Shown here: positions 1 to 7,415 of the stretch, piece after piece | Numbering within the stretch: position 1 is the first letter of the stretch | Layout of the letters: each line of letters starts with the position of its first letter | Assembly (NCBI GenBank): GCA_030648675.1 | Contig: JAUSGV010000009.1 | Coordinates: 1-13,032, forward strand | Direction of reading: 5' to 3' | DNA length: 13,032 bases | Origin: Dehalococcoidales bacterium | Lineage (GTDB): Bacteria; Chloroflexota; Dehalococcoidia; Dehalococcoidales; UBA2162 | Made by a program: the position numbers and the translations under genes | Notes under the pieces: model-generated | Told to the model about the DNA's origin: nothing | Databases searched by the model: none | Seen by the model: the letters and a program-made list of their open reading frames with translations, nothing else

Positions 1-1156
1 GCTTCTCCACTAACGAACGGGCTTGTGCTTCACCGGCGGCGACACTGAAGTTGTCGCCGGCCGACGGCACTACCGACAGGCCGAGAATTTCTACCGGGGT
101 CGCCGGCTCGGCCTTCCTAACCTGTTTGCCGTCCGAGTTGAACATGGCCTTGATCTTTCCCCAGGAATCACCGACGACGATAATATCGCCCACGCGCAGG
201 GTTCCGTTGTGCACCAGCACTGTAGCCAGGGCACCCTTGCTCTTATCCATATTGGCTTCGATGACAACGCCTTCGGCGGACTTGTGCGGATCGGCCTTAA
301 GTTCTTCCATCTCGGCTACGATAAGTAGATTTTCCAACAGCTTGTCGATATTCTTGTTTGCCCGTGCGGATACTTCGACGGCTATAGTTTCGCCGCCCCA
401 TTCCTCCACCACCAGCCCGGCCTCAGCTAACTGCTGCTTGATACGGTCGGGATTCGCTTCCGGCTTGTCTACTTTGGTGATCGCCACCACGATAGGTACG
501 CCGGCGGCTTTGGCATGGTTTATGGCTTCCAGTGTCTGCGGCATGACGCCATCATCTGCAGCCACTACCAGGACGGCAATGTCAGTCACCTGTGCTCCGC
601 GGGCGCGCATGGCGGTAAATGCCTCGTGGCCCGGGGTATCGAGGAAGGTGATCTTCTGTCCGTTGACTTCGACCTGGTAGGCACCGATGTGCTGGGTGAT
701 ACCACCGGCTTCCCCGCCCATTACGTTGGTATGGCGAATGGCGTCGAGCAGACGGGTTTTTCCGTGGTCGACGTGGCCCATCACCGTAACCACGGGAGGC
801 CGTGATTTCAAACCAATGTTTTCTCCCTTGACCTCGTGGAGTTGCTGGTTCTTGATTTCGCGGATAAGGCTAACCGACTTTGCTCCGACTACTGCCTTGA
901 GTTTGGACTGGAACCCTAATGAGGTAGCCACTGCCGAGGCGGCTTCAAAATCAACCGACTGGTTGATGTTGGCCATAATGCCGCTTTTCATCAACCGCTT
1001 GATAACGTCGATACTGCTGACCTGCAACAGTTCAGACAGTTGCTTGACAGTAATGGAACTTGGAATCTCGATGGTGCGAGCGCTGGCCGTAGCCGTCGCG
1101 GCAACATTAGTCCCAACCTGGTTGTTCGCGGTATTTTCCGGTCTATCGGCTGCCAC
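1..1156 (-). CDS. infB: Translation initiation factor IF-2 (3' end cut by window edge)
   Basis: GTPase that places initiator tRNA on the 30S subunit and promotes subunit joining. The visible 385 codons hold a short N-terminal segment, an IF2_N-type helical domain (about residues 28-80, SSITVKQLSELLQVSS...), then the G domain with P-loop GHVDHGK at 127-133, the DTPGHEAF switch and the start of domain II; the rest lies beyond position 1. The start is a GTG at 1156-1154 with AAGGAG eight bases upstream; no in-frame ATG lies between it and the ylxR stop. It follows ylxR after 30 bp, the classic nusA-ylxR-infB order. The N-terminal extension is much shorter than in Escherichia coli, as in several anaerobic lineages. 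Oddity: the G4 motif reads TKVD (227-230) where IF-2 normally has NKxD. Identity is certain from the conserved motifs; only the start is inferred. Confidence 0.97.
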   Translation of the reverse strand, partial: MAADRPENTANNQVGTNVAATATASARTIEIPSSITVKQLSELLQVSSIDVIKRLMKSGIMANINQSVDFEAASAVATSLGFQSKLKAVVGAKSVSLIREIKNQQLHEVKGENIGLKSRPPVVTVMGHVDHGKTRLLDAIRHTNVMGGEAGGITQHIGAYQVEVNGQKITFLDTPGHEAFTAMRARGAQVTDIAVLVVAADDGVMPQTLEAINHAKAAGVPIVVAITKVDKPEANPDRIKQQLAEAGLVVEEWGGETIAVEVSARANKNIDKLLENLLIVAEMEELKADPHKSAEGVVIEANMDKSKGALATVLVHNGTLRVGDIIVVGDSWGKIKAMFNSDGKQVRKAEPATPVEILGLSVVPSAGDNFSVAAGEAQARSLVEK

Positions 1157-1186
1157 CAAATTTACTCCTTCGAACGTCAACGCTGT

Positions 1187-1486
1187 TTAAGCGTCGGAGA
1201 AAAGTTCTTCTGCTGATTTTACCAGCAACTCCCGGTGTTCCCGGTCGATAGCGGTACTTAAACTGTGTTCCAGCCGGCCGCTTTTCAAAGCGGTTTCCCA
1301 GCATTCGCGTAAACGGCACAGATAAGCGCCGCGTCCATTCTTCTTTCCGCTGATGTCGATCTCGACGCTACCGTCGGCGGTCCTCACCAGCCGGACTAGT
1401 TCGTGTTTCGTCTTTACCTGTCGACAGGTAACACAGGTGCGCTGCGGCTTCGCCTTGCTCGGTGGAGCATTAATAGATTTCCTCAT
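1187..1486 (-). CDS. ylxR: YlxR-family RNA-binding protein
   Basis: Small basic protein of 99 aa from the YlxR (DUF448) family, known from the nusA-infB operon of many bacteria; family members bind RNA, and the Bacillus homologue has been linked to RNase P modulation. The sequence shows the two family signatures: RTCVTCR near residues 17-23 and GRGAYLCR near 51-58, with a Lys/Arg-rich N-terminus. The ATG at 1486-1484 lies inside the last codons of nusA, a 17-bp overlap, and has no strong ribosome binding site of its own, so translation is probably coupled to nusA. The stop is 30 bp before infB. Family call is firm; the molecular role in this organism is unknown. Confidence 0.92.
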   Translation of the reverse strand: MRKSINAPPSKAKPQRTCVTCRQVKTKHELVRLVRTADGSVEIDISGKKNGRGAYLCRLRECWETALKSGRLEHSLSTAIDREHRELLVKSAEELFSDA

Positions 1487-2843
1487 CTATAGAAACGTCC
1501 AACTCATCGCGAACTTTCCGACCCCGGCCGCCCTCGTCGCCTTCACGTTCTTTCCCGCCCTTTTTCTTCTTTTTTGCCTTAGCGGCAACCTGGGTCGCTG
1601 CCGGCGCCAAAATCTCTTCGGCAAACCGCAGGGTTGGCTTTTTGGGCGTCTTTCCGGCAGGAACCACAGCTACCGGGATTGCCGCAATAGCTGTCCCCGG
1701 AACCACCGTTTCCGCGGCCGACAAAACCGGCTCCAGCGCCGGAGCTTCCACAATCCCGGCGGCTTCGGCAGCCGCTTTTTTCGCTTTATCGGCTTCGGCT
1801 TTTTCCGCCTCCGCCACCGAGAGGCCTTTAATATCGATACGCCATCCGGTCAATTTTGCCGCTAATCTGACATTTTGCCCCTCTCTGCCGATAGCTAACG
1901 ATAATTGGCGGTCCGGGACAATTACGGTGGCTATATTGTCTTCTTTGTTCAACCCTACCCCGACGATCTGGGCGGGGCTTAGAGCACTGGCGATAAAAGT
2001 ATTTGGGTTGGCATTCCAGAGAACGACATCGATCTTTTCTCCATGCAGTTCGTTGACGATGTTCTGTATCCGGATGCCGCGCAACCCGACGCAGCAACCC
2101 ACCGGATCAACCCCTTCCTGACGGGAGGCCACGGCTACTTTGCTCCTGGAGCCTGCTTCCCGGGCAATTGACTTTATCTCGACTATACCGTTGGAAAACT
2201 CCGGTACCTCCATTTCGAAAAGCCGGCGCAAGAAATCAGGATGAGATCGCGAAAGTACGACCTTGGGACCGCTACCGGTTTGGGCGACTTCCATGATAAT
2301 AGCCCGCAGTCTTTGCCCCACGCGGTAACGCTCGCTCGAAACCTGTTCCACCGGAGGCAACACACCCTCGGTTCTGCCCAGGTCGATCAAGACCTGTCTC
2401 GGCTCTATTCGCTGCACGACGCCGGAAACGACATCTCCTTCCCGGCCGGCAAATTCATCCAGTATGGCGGTGTGCTCGGCTTCATGCAGCCTCTGCAAAA
2501 TAACTTGCTTCGCTGTCTGGGCGGCAATACGGCCGGCATTCTGCGGGGTAGCTTCGACGGTGACTACTTCACCAAGCTGAACACCCTTTTTGACGCGGCT
2601 TGCCTCCGCCAGCGATATCTCGGCACGGATATCGGCGGGCTTTTCTACGACTGTCTTTTCCGCCCACACGATAACACGGCCGGTGGCCTGGTCGATTTTT
2701 ACTGAAATGTTCTGGTTAGGAGCAAAATTATCTTTACGGTAAGCCGAGACCAGCGCGTTCTCCACGGCCGCCAGTACAACTTCCTTAGAAAGATTCTTCT
2801 CTGCCGATAATTGAGTTATGGCGAGCAAAAAATCGCTCTTCAT
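1470..2843 (-). CDS. nusA: Transcription termination/antitermination factor NusA
   Basis: RNA polymerase-associated factor acting in pausing, termination and antitermination. The 457-aa product shows the NusA order: N-terminal RNAP-binding domain (about 1-125), an S1 domain (about 133-200, GDVVSGVVQRIEPRQVLIDL), then two KH domains (about 200-345) with the signature VDPVGCCVGLRG and the second KH LAIGREGQNVRLAAKLTGW. After residue 345 comes an unusual low-complexity tail, first Ala/Glu/Lys-rich, then Ala/Pro/Val-rich, ending in a KKKKKGG run and an acidic end (DEEIY). The ATG at 2843-2841 has AAAGGAG ten bases upstream. It is first in the operon; the rimP gene that often precedes nusA is absent, and a divergent gene starts at 3025 instead. 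A hairpin in the leader suggests control by premature termination. Confidence 0.97.
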   Translation of the reverse strand: MKSDFLLAITQLSAEKNLSKEVVLAAVENALVSAYRKDNFAPNQNISVKIDQATGRVIVWAEKTVVEKPADIRAEISLAEASRVKKGVQLGEVVTVEATPQNAGRIAAQTAKQVILQRLHEAEHTAILDEFAGREGDVVSGVVQRIEPRQVLIDLGRTEGVLPPVEQVSSERYRVGQRLRAIIMEVAQTGSGPKVVLSRSHPDFLRRLFEMEVPEFSNGIVEIKSIAREAGSRSKVAVASRQEGVDPVGCCVGLRGIRIQNIVNELHGEKIDVVLWNANPNTFIASALSPAQIVGVGLNKEDNIATVIVPDRQLSLAIGREGQNVRLAAKLTGWRIDIKGLSVAEAEKAEADKAKKAAAEAAGIVEAPALEPVLSAAETVVPGTAIAAIPVAVVPAGKTPKKPTLRFAEEILAPAATQVAAKAKKKKKGGKEREGDEGGRGRKVRDELDVSIDEEIY

Positions 2844-2879
2844 CTCCGCTCGGCTCCTTTATATTTTTCCCATAACAAC

Positions 2880-2904
2880 AAAAAAGTGGGAGTACACCCA
2901 CTTT
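2880..2904 (-). terminator. Terminator-like hairpin in the nusA leader
   Basis: Read on the minus strand, AAAGTGGG (2904-2897), a 6-nt loop and CCCACTTT (2890-2883) form a perfect 8-bp stem that runs into a T-tract (TTTTTT then GTTGTT). It lies between the predicted nusA promoter and the nusA start, about 37 bp before the ATG. There is no minus-strand gene upstream for it to terminate, so it is either an attenuator of the nusA operon or a 5'-stabilising hairpin. On the plus strand no T-tract follows. Confidence 0.5.
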
Positions 2905-2914
2905 ACTTCGCTAA

Positions 2915-2943
2915 ATCATATCATAATAATGTATCGGGTGCAA
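2915..2943 (-). promoter_or_regulatory. Predicted extended -10 promoter of the nusA operon
   Basis: On the minus strand TGATATGAT (2923-2915) is an extended -10 (TGn plus TATGAT, five of six matches). A weak -35 TTGCAC lies at 2943-2938 with a 17-bp spacer. Transcription would start near 2908, only a few bases before the leader hairpin. This is a sequence prediction only; a further TTGACG at 2960-2955 has no well-spaced partner. Confidence 0.45.
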
Positions 2944-3001
2944 GTAAAAACAAGCGTCAACCATGCCCGTCTATCCTGTAGATTTAATAGCTCCTTAAAC
3001 C

Positions 3002-3007
3002 TATAAT
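3002..3007 (+). promoter_or_regulatory. Possible -10 box for the gene at 3025
   Basis: A perfect TATAAT lies 17 bp before the ATG at 3025. No good -35 is seen (best at 17-bp spacing is TAGATT). Transcription from it would start near 3014, leaving a leader of about 10 nt and placing the only purine-rich RBS candidate (AGGAA, near 3008-3012) upstream of the start site, so the mRNA may be almost leaderless. Weak prediction. Confidence 0.3.
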
Positions 3008-3024
3008 AGGAACATAACGAAGCT

Positions 3025-4002
3025 ATGAAGAAGATAGGACTACCGCGAGCTTTACTCTACTATCAATACTGGCCTATGTGGCAGGTCTTCTTTGAAGCCC
3101 TGGGAGCCGAGGTCGTCGTTTCACCCCCGACTACTCCGGCGATGCTGGCGGCTGGTTCATCGCGCGTCGTGGCCGATACCTGCCTGCCGGCGAAGGTTTT
3201 TCTGGGACATGTTCTTTCCCTCGTCGACCGGTGCGACTACGTTTTTATTCCCGCCGTCAGGAGTACCCGAAAAAACGTGATCAACTGCTCCAAGTTTCTC
3301 GGTCTGCCGGACATGACGCGCGCGGTTATCCCCGAATGTCCACCCATACTCGATGTCGATATAGATATCGGCAAAGGCAAGAGCCAACTTTATCGGGAAA
3401 TTTACCGGCTGGGGCGGCATTTTACCCCCGACCCTCTGCGTATCCGCCGCGCCGCTACCGCCGCCTGGCAATCGTACCGTGAACACCGTGACAGAATGGT
3501 AAGCAAACAGCTCACCCTGTCTCAGGCGATGGACGAAACCCAAAAACCGGCTCACGCCGCGACGGCGCGCACTACCATCGCCCTAATCGGACATCCCTAC
3601 CTCCTTTACGATGATTATGTCAACCACCGCCTCGTCCACAGACTCGAGCAGGCGGGCTGCCGCGTAGTGACCTCAGAAATGCTGGCACCATCCGCGTTGT
3701 CCTCGGCGGTAACCCGTCTCGTCGGCAAGCCTTACTGGACTTACGAGGACGAAATCGTCGGTGCCGGAGAACACTACCTTGGCAATAAAGTCGACGGTGT
3801 TATCGGCATCACCGCATTCGGCTGCGGCCCCGACTCCTTGATGATGGACATGGTACGACGGCAGGCGGCTCGGTTGAAATCGGTCCCGTTCATGAGCCTT
3901 ACCCTCGAAGAACATACTGCCGAAGCCGGCCTCGTCACCCGCCTGGAAGCCTTCACCGACATGCTGCACCGCCGGAAAAAAGGAAAGTTAATTGCGCATT
4001 AG
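3025..4002 (+). CDS. DUF2229-like protein, acyl-CoA dehydratase activase-related (N-terminal half)
   Basis: 325 aa. The start MKKIGLPRALLYY is the typical opening of the DUF2229 part of large activase-related proteins built like 2-hydroxyacyl-CoA dehydratase components. Conserved cysteines in family-like contexts are Cys53 (DTCLPAK), one in INCSKFLG near residue 93, one in ECPP near 110, and Cys267 (FGCGPDS); such residues are candidates for Fe-S ligands. The C-terminal LEEHTAEAGLVTRLEAF resembles the end of the next protein (LCDEQMAKAGLITRLEAF), as expected for related Rossmann-like halves. The gene overlaps the next by 11 bp and its partner ATPase lies at 5427. In many Firmicutes comparable parts belong to one chain of well over 1000 residues; here they are separate. 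Substrate and reaction are unknown; a role in ATP-driven low-potential electron transfer is inferred from the family. Confidence 0.8.
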   Translation: MKKIGLPRALLYYQYWPMWQVFFEALGAEVVVSPPTTPAMLAAGSSRVVADTCLPAKVFLGHVLSLVDRCDYVFIPAVRSTRKNVINCSKFLGLPDMTRAVIPECPPILDVDIDIGKGKSQLYREIYRLGRHFTPDPLRIRRAATAAWQSYREHRDRMVSKQLTLSQAMDETQKPAHAATARTTIALIGHPYLLYDDYVNHRLVHRLEQAGCRVVTSEMLAPSALSSAVTRLVGKPYWTYEDEIVGAGEHYLGNKVDGVIGITAFGCGPDSLMMDMVRRQAARLKSVPFMSLTLEEHTAEAGLVTRLEAFTDMLHRRKKGKLIAH

Positions 4003-5092
4003 TCTGCCCCACATGGGCAATCTGTATATACCCTTCAAAGCCCTCTTCGAGCGGCTGGATGTCGACTACGTTATCCCTCCCGCTACCAGCCAGAGGACGC
4101 TGTCCCTGGGCGCCAAATATTCTCCCGAGGGGTTGTGCATTCCGTTCAAACTGACCACGGGTAATATCATCGAAGCGGCCGAGTCGGGTGCCGATACTAT
4201 TCTGATGCCGGCGGGAAACGGTATTTGCCGTCTCGGTTATTACGCTAATATTCAACAGCAGATCCTCCAGGATTTGGGATTCAACAACGTTAAGATCGTA
4301 AAAGTCGGTGTTTCCGACGATAAACTCTCCGGCTTGTTCCGCACCGTGAAACGCCTCGCGAACAACGCTTCCTGGTTCGATATCATTTCCGCTTTTCGTT
4401 TCGGCCTGCAAAAGTTGAATGCCCTGGACGAAGCGGAACGGAGCACCCAGCGTATGCGGGCAGCAGAAAAGGTCAAAGGCACCGCCAACCAGGTGCTAGC
4501 CGGCGCCGTCAAATCGATCGATGCGGCGAAAGACAACCGTGAGCTGAAGGCAGCCAAGTGGGATTATGCCTGCCGATTCGAGGGTATTCCGTTGGATGAA
4601 AATGCCCATCCCCTCGTTGTCGGCATCATCGGCGAGTTTTACGTCCTACTGGAACCGTTCTCCAACTTCGATATAGAGACCGAATTGGGCAAACTCGGGG
4701 TTGAGGTAAGGCGAACGACCTTCGTTTCGGAATGGACGAAATTCAACTTCTTTTTGAATCCGCTGGGTGTTGATGAAAAGGAGAGACTGCACCGTGCCGC
4801 GTACCCCTATCTTAAACGCGACATCGGGGGTGAAGGCTGGGAATCGGTTGGCGAAAAGGTGATGCATCACCGGCAATACGACGGCATCATCCACCTGTCA
4901 CCATTCACCTGCATGCCGGAGATAATCGCCTCCAACATCATGCTGTCGACGAAAGAAAACATCCCGGTATTGACCGTGCTTTGCGACGAACAGATGGCTA
5001 AGGCCGGGCTTATTACCCGCCTCGAAGCCTTCGTCGACCTGCTGGCGCGTCAGCGCAGAACAAAGTATAATGATTCAAAAAGAAAAAACTGA
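3992..5092 (+). CDS. 2-hydroxyacyl-CoA dehydratase (HGD-D)-like protein, activase-related (C-terminal half)
   Basis: 366 aa. The TTG start at 3992 overlaps the stop of the previous gene by 11 bp and has an AGGAAAG just upstream; the next residues RISLPHMGNLYIPFKALFE match the usual family start. Cysteines in conserved-looking settings are Cys49 (PEGLCIPFK), Cys79 (GNGICRLGYY) and Cys307 (SPFTCMPEI), plausible Fe-S ligands as in the dehydratase subunits. The domain after residue 200 (VVGIIGEFYVLLEPFSN) is the second Rossmann-like lobe. Together with the gene at 3025 and the ATPase at 5427 it forms a split version of the large activase-related protein. A true dehydratase with a defined substrate is less likely, since no second dehydratase subunit or CoA-transferase is nearby. 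Family placement is good, the function is not known. Confidence 0.8.
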   Translation: MRISLPHMGNLYIPFKALFERLDVDYVIPPATSQRTLSLGAKYSPEGLCIPFKLTTGNIIEAAESGADTILMPAGNGICRLGYYANIQQQILQDLGFNNVKIVKVGVSDDKLSGLFRTVKRLANNASWFDIISAFRFGLQKLNALDEAERSTQRMRAAEKVKGTANQVLAGAVKSIDAAKDNRELKAAKWDYACRFEGIPLDENAHPLVVGIIGEFYVLLEPFSNFDIETELGKLGVEVRRTTFVSEWTKFNFFLNPLGVDEKERLHRAAYPYLKRDIGGEGWESVGEKVMHHRQYDGIIHLSPFTCMPEIIASNIMLSTKENIPVLTVLCDEQMAKAGLITRLEAFVDLLARQRRTKYNDSKRKN

Positions 5093-5170
5093 ATTTAATA
5101 ATAGTAAATTCGAAACCATTCCGTGCTTTGACACGCCTGCGTGCCATAACGCACTTCTGCGTGCAGGCAC

Positions 5171-5218
5171 GGAATCCAGAAGTTGGGGAAGACGCTGGAT
5201 TCCCGCTTTCGCGGGAAT
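5171..5218. repeat. REP-like double palindrome
   Basis: GGAATCCAG (5171-5179) pairs with CTGGATTCC (5195-5203), and overlapping it ATTCCCGC (5199-5206), loop TTTC, GCGGGAAT (5211-5218) forms a perfect 8-bp hairpin. The core CCCGC...GCGGGAATGAC resembles dispersed palindromic repeats common in environmental genomes and the dRS3-like pattern of Neisseria. Upstream (about 5132-5170) a second, nested GC-rich inverted repeat surrounds CGTGCCATAACGCAC. Similar but not identical hairpins occur at 8726-8745 and 8815-8832. Confidence 0.7.
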
Positions 5219-5332
5219 GACAGGGGGCCTAGATTGTTTCGTATTTCGACCCGATTCACTATGTTCTCGCGGGATGCCGCACCGATTCGATTCCTCATAC
5301 GGTGTCCCGTATTAACCGGAGGAAATCGGGAT

Positions 5333-5380
5333 ATGACCGCAGAATCGGCATTTGGTAGTTGTATCTTGGTTATTTCGTAA
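5333..5380 (+). CDS. Possible 15-aa leader peptide
   Basis: ATG at 5333 has GGAGGA (5318-5323) nine bases upstream and reads MTAESAFGSCILVIS before TAA at 5378. The ribosome binding site is the best in this spacer, and the ORF lies just ahead of the tandem repeat and the activase gene. The peptide has no recognised motif and no codon run typical of attenuators. It could equally be a remnant of a longer gene or chance; confidence is low. Confidence 0.2.
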   Translation: MTAESAFGSCILVIS

Positions 5381-5387
5381 TTACTTC

Positions 5388-5420
5388 GGAATTAGGAATT
5401 AGGATTTAGGAATTAGGATT
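5388..5420 (+). repeat. 7-bp tandem repeat before the activase start
   Basis: About 4.7 imperfect copies of GGAATTA (two copies, then GGATTTA, GGAATTA, GGATT). The last AGGA (5415-5418) stands eight bases before the TTG start at 5427 and is the only ribosome binding site candidate, so the repeat itself supplies it. The rest of the 5093-5426 spacer holds the palindromes described at 5171 and no convincing promoter. Confidence 0.65.
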
Positions 5421-5426
5421 TTAATT

Positions 5427-6389
5427 TTGGAAGTATATCTTGGTATCGACGTCGGTTCTGTAACCACTAAGCTGGCCGCTCTGGACAAGAATAACGAGCT
5501 GGTAGCTCAAATTTACCAGCCTACCCAGGGCAAACCGGTCGAAATGGTGCAGGACGGATTGAAGAAAATCCGGCAACAATTGCCGCCAGAAGCCGCCATT
5601 TGCGGCGTCGGGACGACCGGCAGTGCCCGGTCTCTGGCAGGCGTGATAGTCGGCGCCGACCTCGTAAAGAATGAGATCACCTGCCACGCCGTTGGCACGC
5701 TGCATTATGTCCCCGAGGTGCAGACCATCATCGAGATCGGCGGGCAGGACAGCAAGATTATCATCGTCAGAAACGGTATCGTTACCGATTTCGGCATGAA
5801 CACTGTTTGTGCCGCCGGGACCGGCAGCTTCCTCGACCACCAGGCATTACGTCTCGGCATCGGTATCCAGGAATTCGCCAAAACGGCTTTGACCAGCCGC
5901 GTCCCGGTACGGATCGCCGGGCGCTGCACCGTTTTCGGCGAATCGGACATGATCCACAAGCAGCAGATGGGACATCACATCGAGGACATTCTCTACGGCC
6001 TTTGCCAGGCGTTGGTCCGCAACTACCTGAATAACGTCGGTCTGGGGAAGCAGATCGAGAAGCCGATCGTCTTCCAGGGCGGGGTAGCATTTAATCAGGC
6101 CATCGTCAAGGCGTTCGAAGAAGAGATGAAGACTAATATCATGGTTCCGCCGCATCACCAGTTAATGGGTGCTATCGGCGCTGCCTTGCTCGTGCAGGAA
6201 CAGATGCAGGACAAATCGGAGCAGAGCCGTTTCGCCGGCTTCGGAGCGACCGATGCCAGCTATCAAACCTCGTCCTTCGAATGCAAGGCGTGTCCGAACC
6301 TTTGTGAGATCGCCCAGCTTGCACTCGATAATAAGGTGCTCGCACGGTGGGGTGGGCGCTGCGAGATGTGGGAAAATGTGCAAAACTAA
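5427..6389 (+). CDS. BadF/BadG/BcrA/D-type ATPase, 2-hydroxyacyl-CoA dehydratase activase (HgdC-like)
   Basis: 320 aa, close to the usual length of HgdC-type activases plus a short C-terminal extension. These ASKHA-fold ATPases use ATP hydrolysis to push an electron from a [4Fe-4S] cluster into a partner. Seen here: phosphate-1 loop GIDVGSVTTK (6-15), GVGTTGSAR, the IEIGGQDSK loop, and the two cluster-ligand motifs VCAAGTGSFL (Cys128) and GRCTVFGESD (Cys167), matching the ligand positions of Acidaminococcus HgdC almost exactly. The C-terminal part adds four cysteines (CKACPNLC...GGRC), a possible extra metal site that matches the linker of larger fused homologues. The TTG start at 5427 gives the standard MEVYLGIDVGS opening. 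plsX follows after 9 bp. It presumably serves the proteins at 3025 and 3992. Confidence 0.88.
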   Translation: MEVYLGIDVGSVTTKLAALDKNNELVAQIYQPTQGKPVEMVQDGLKKIRQQLPPEAAICGVGTTGSARSLAGVIVGADLVKNEITCHAVGTLHYVPEVQTIIEIGGQDSKIIIVRNGIVTDFGMNTVCAAGTGSFLDHQALRLGIGIQEFAKTALTSRVPVRIAGRCTVFGESDMIHKQQMGHHIEDILYGLCQALVRNYLNNVGLGKQIEKPIVFQGGVAFNQAIVKAFEEEMKTNIMVPPHHQLMGAIGAALLVQEQMQDKSEQSRFAGFGATDASYQTSSFECKACPNLCEIAQLALDNKVLARWGGRCEMWENVQN

Positions 6390-6398
6390 AGGAGTCAA

Positions 6399-7415
6399 AT
6401 GATAATCGCTGTCGATGCTGAAGGCGGGGACTACGCCCCGCATGAAATAGTTAAAGGAGCGATAAAGGCCGCCGGGGAATACAAGGTACAGATCGCCCTC
6501 GTCGGCCGGAAGGAAATTCTCCACGTGTTGGCCGGACGCCACGTGGACAAGCTTGGCTTGACCATCGTGGAGGCGACCGAGGTGATCGATTTCCAAGACC
6601 ATCCCGTTGAAGCCGTAACCAACAAGCGGCAGTCATCCATCGTTATCGGCACCAACATGGTCAGAGAAGGCACGGCTTCCGCCTTCATCTCCGCCGGCAA
6701 TACCGGTGCGATGTTTTTCGCCGCGCTATCGATGCTGGGGAGGTTGAAAGGTATCGATCGCCCGGCAATAGGCACTATCCTCAGCCTCGGGGCTGCCACG
6801 ACACCTTCCCTGCTTATCGATTCAGGGGCTAACGCCGACTGCCGTCCCGAGCATCTCGTCCAGTTTGCTCAACTGGGCAACACGTACGCCCGGGAGATCT
6901 TCGGGTTCCTGAAACCCCGCATCGGCTTACTTTGCAACGGGCAGGAAGAGAGCAAGGGCAATAAGCTGGCCAAGGAAAGCCACGACATGCTGAAGAAAAC
7001 AAGCCTCAATTTTATCGGTAACATCGAAGGCCATGATATTGCCAAGGGTACGGTCGATGTAATCGTTACCGACGGTTTTACCGGCAATATAGTTCTGAAG
7101 ACCATTGAAGGCCTGGGTACCAACTGGGTGGATTCCCTAATACACTCCGGACAGAGGTTCTCTAAAGCTTACCGTCTCTCCAGGGAAGACCTGCATCGCG
7201 ATATGGGGGTTGATTCGGTGGCAAAAAAGGTAGACTACCGTGAGTCGGGCGGTGCCGCCCTTCTCGGCGTGAACGGTAATATCGTCATCGCCCACGGCCG
7301 CAGCCAGGCCAAAGCGATAATGAACGGTATCGGTCTGGCCAAGCGGATGGCGGAAAACGACCTCTGCCAGAAAATTAAGGAGGAGTATTATGAGCAAACC
7401 GGTAGCAGTCAGTGA
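6399..7415 (+). CDS. plsX: Phosphate acyltransferase PlsX
   Basis: Makes acyl-phosphate from acyl-ACP and phosphate, feeding PlsY in phosphatidic acid synthesis; peripheral membrane enzyme. The 338-aa length is normal. Signatures: IAVDAEGGDYAPHEIVKGA at the start (usual form AVDAMGGDHAP, so Met to Glu and His to Tyr here), FISAGNTGAMFFAALSMLGRLKGIDRPAI near 95-125, LLIDSGANADCRPEHLVQFA, and the VIVTDGFTGNIVLKTIEG motif near 223-240. The ATG has AAAGGAG nine bases upstream. It sits 9 bp after the activase and its last 26 bp overlap trxA, so the four genes probably form one transcript. The common neighbours fabH, fabD and acpP are not in the window. Identity is clear. Confidence 0.95.
   Translation: MIIAVDAEGGDYAPHEIVKGAIKAAGEYKVQIALVGRKEILHVLAGRHVDKLGLTIVEATEVIDFQDHPVEAVTNKRQSSIVIGTNMVREGTASAFISAGNTGAMFFAALSMLGRLKGIDRPAIGTILSLGAATTPSLLIDSGANADCRPEHLVQFAQLGNTYAREIFGFLKPRIGLLCNGQEESKGNKLAKESHDMLKKTSLNFIGNIEGHDIAKGTVDVIVTDGFTGNIVLKTIEGLGTNWVDSLIHSGQRFSKAYRLSREDLHRDMGVDSVAKKVDYRESGGAALLGVNGNIVIAHGRSQAKAIMNGIGLAKRMAENDLCQKIKEEYYEQTGSSQ

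Noticed and set aside
23..1190. Several plus-strand frames of 96-209 codons across the first 1.2 kb
   Set aside because: They lie opposite infB, whose minus-strand translation shows unmistakable IF-2 motifs; the plus-strand frames have no family features.
5183..5380. 65-codon plus-strand frame in the spacer
   Set aside because: Its first half is the translated palindromic repeat (DSRFRGNDR-type sequence), a typical artefact. Only the last 15 codons have a good ribosome binding site and are listed separately at low confidence.
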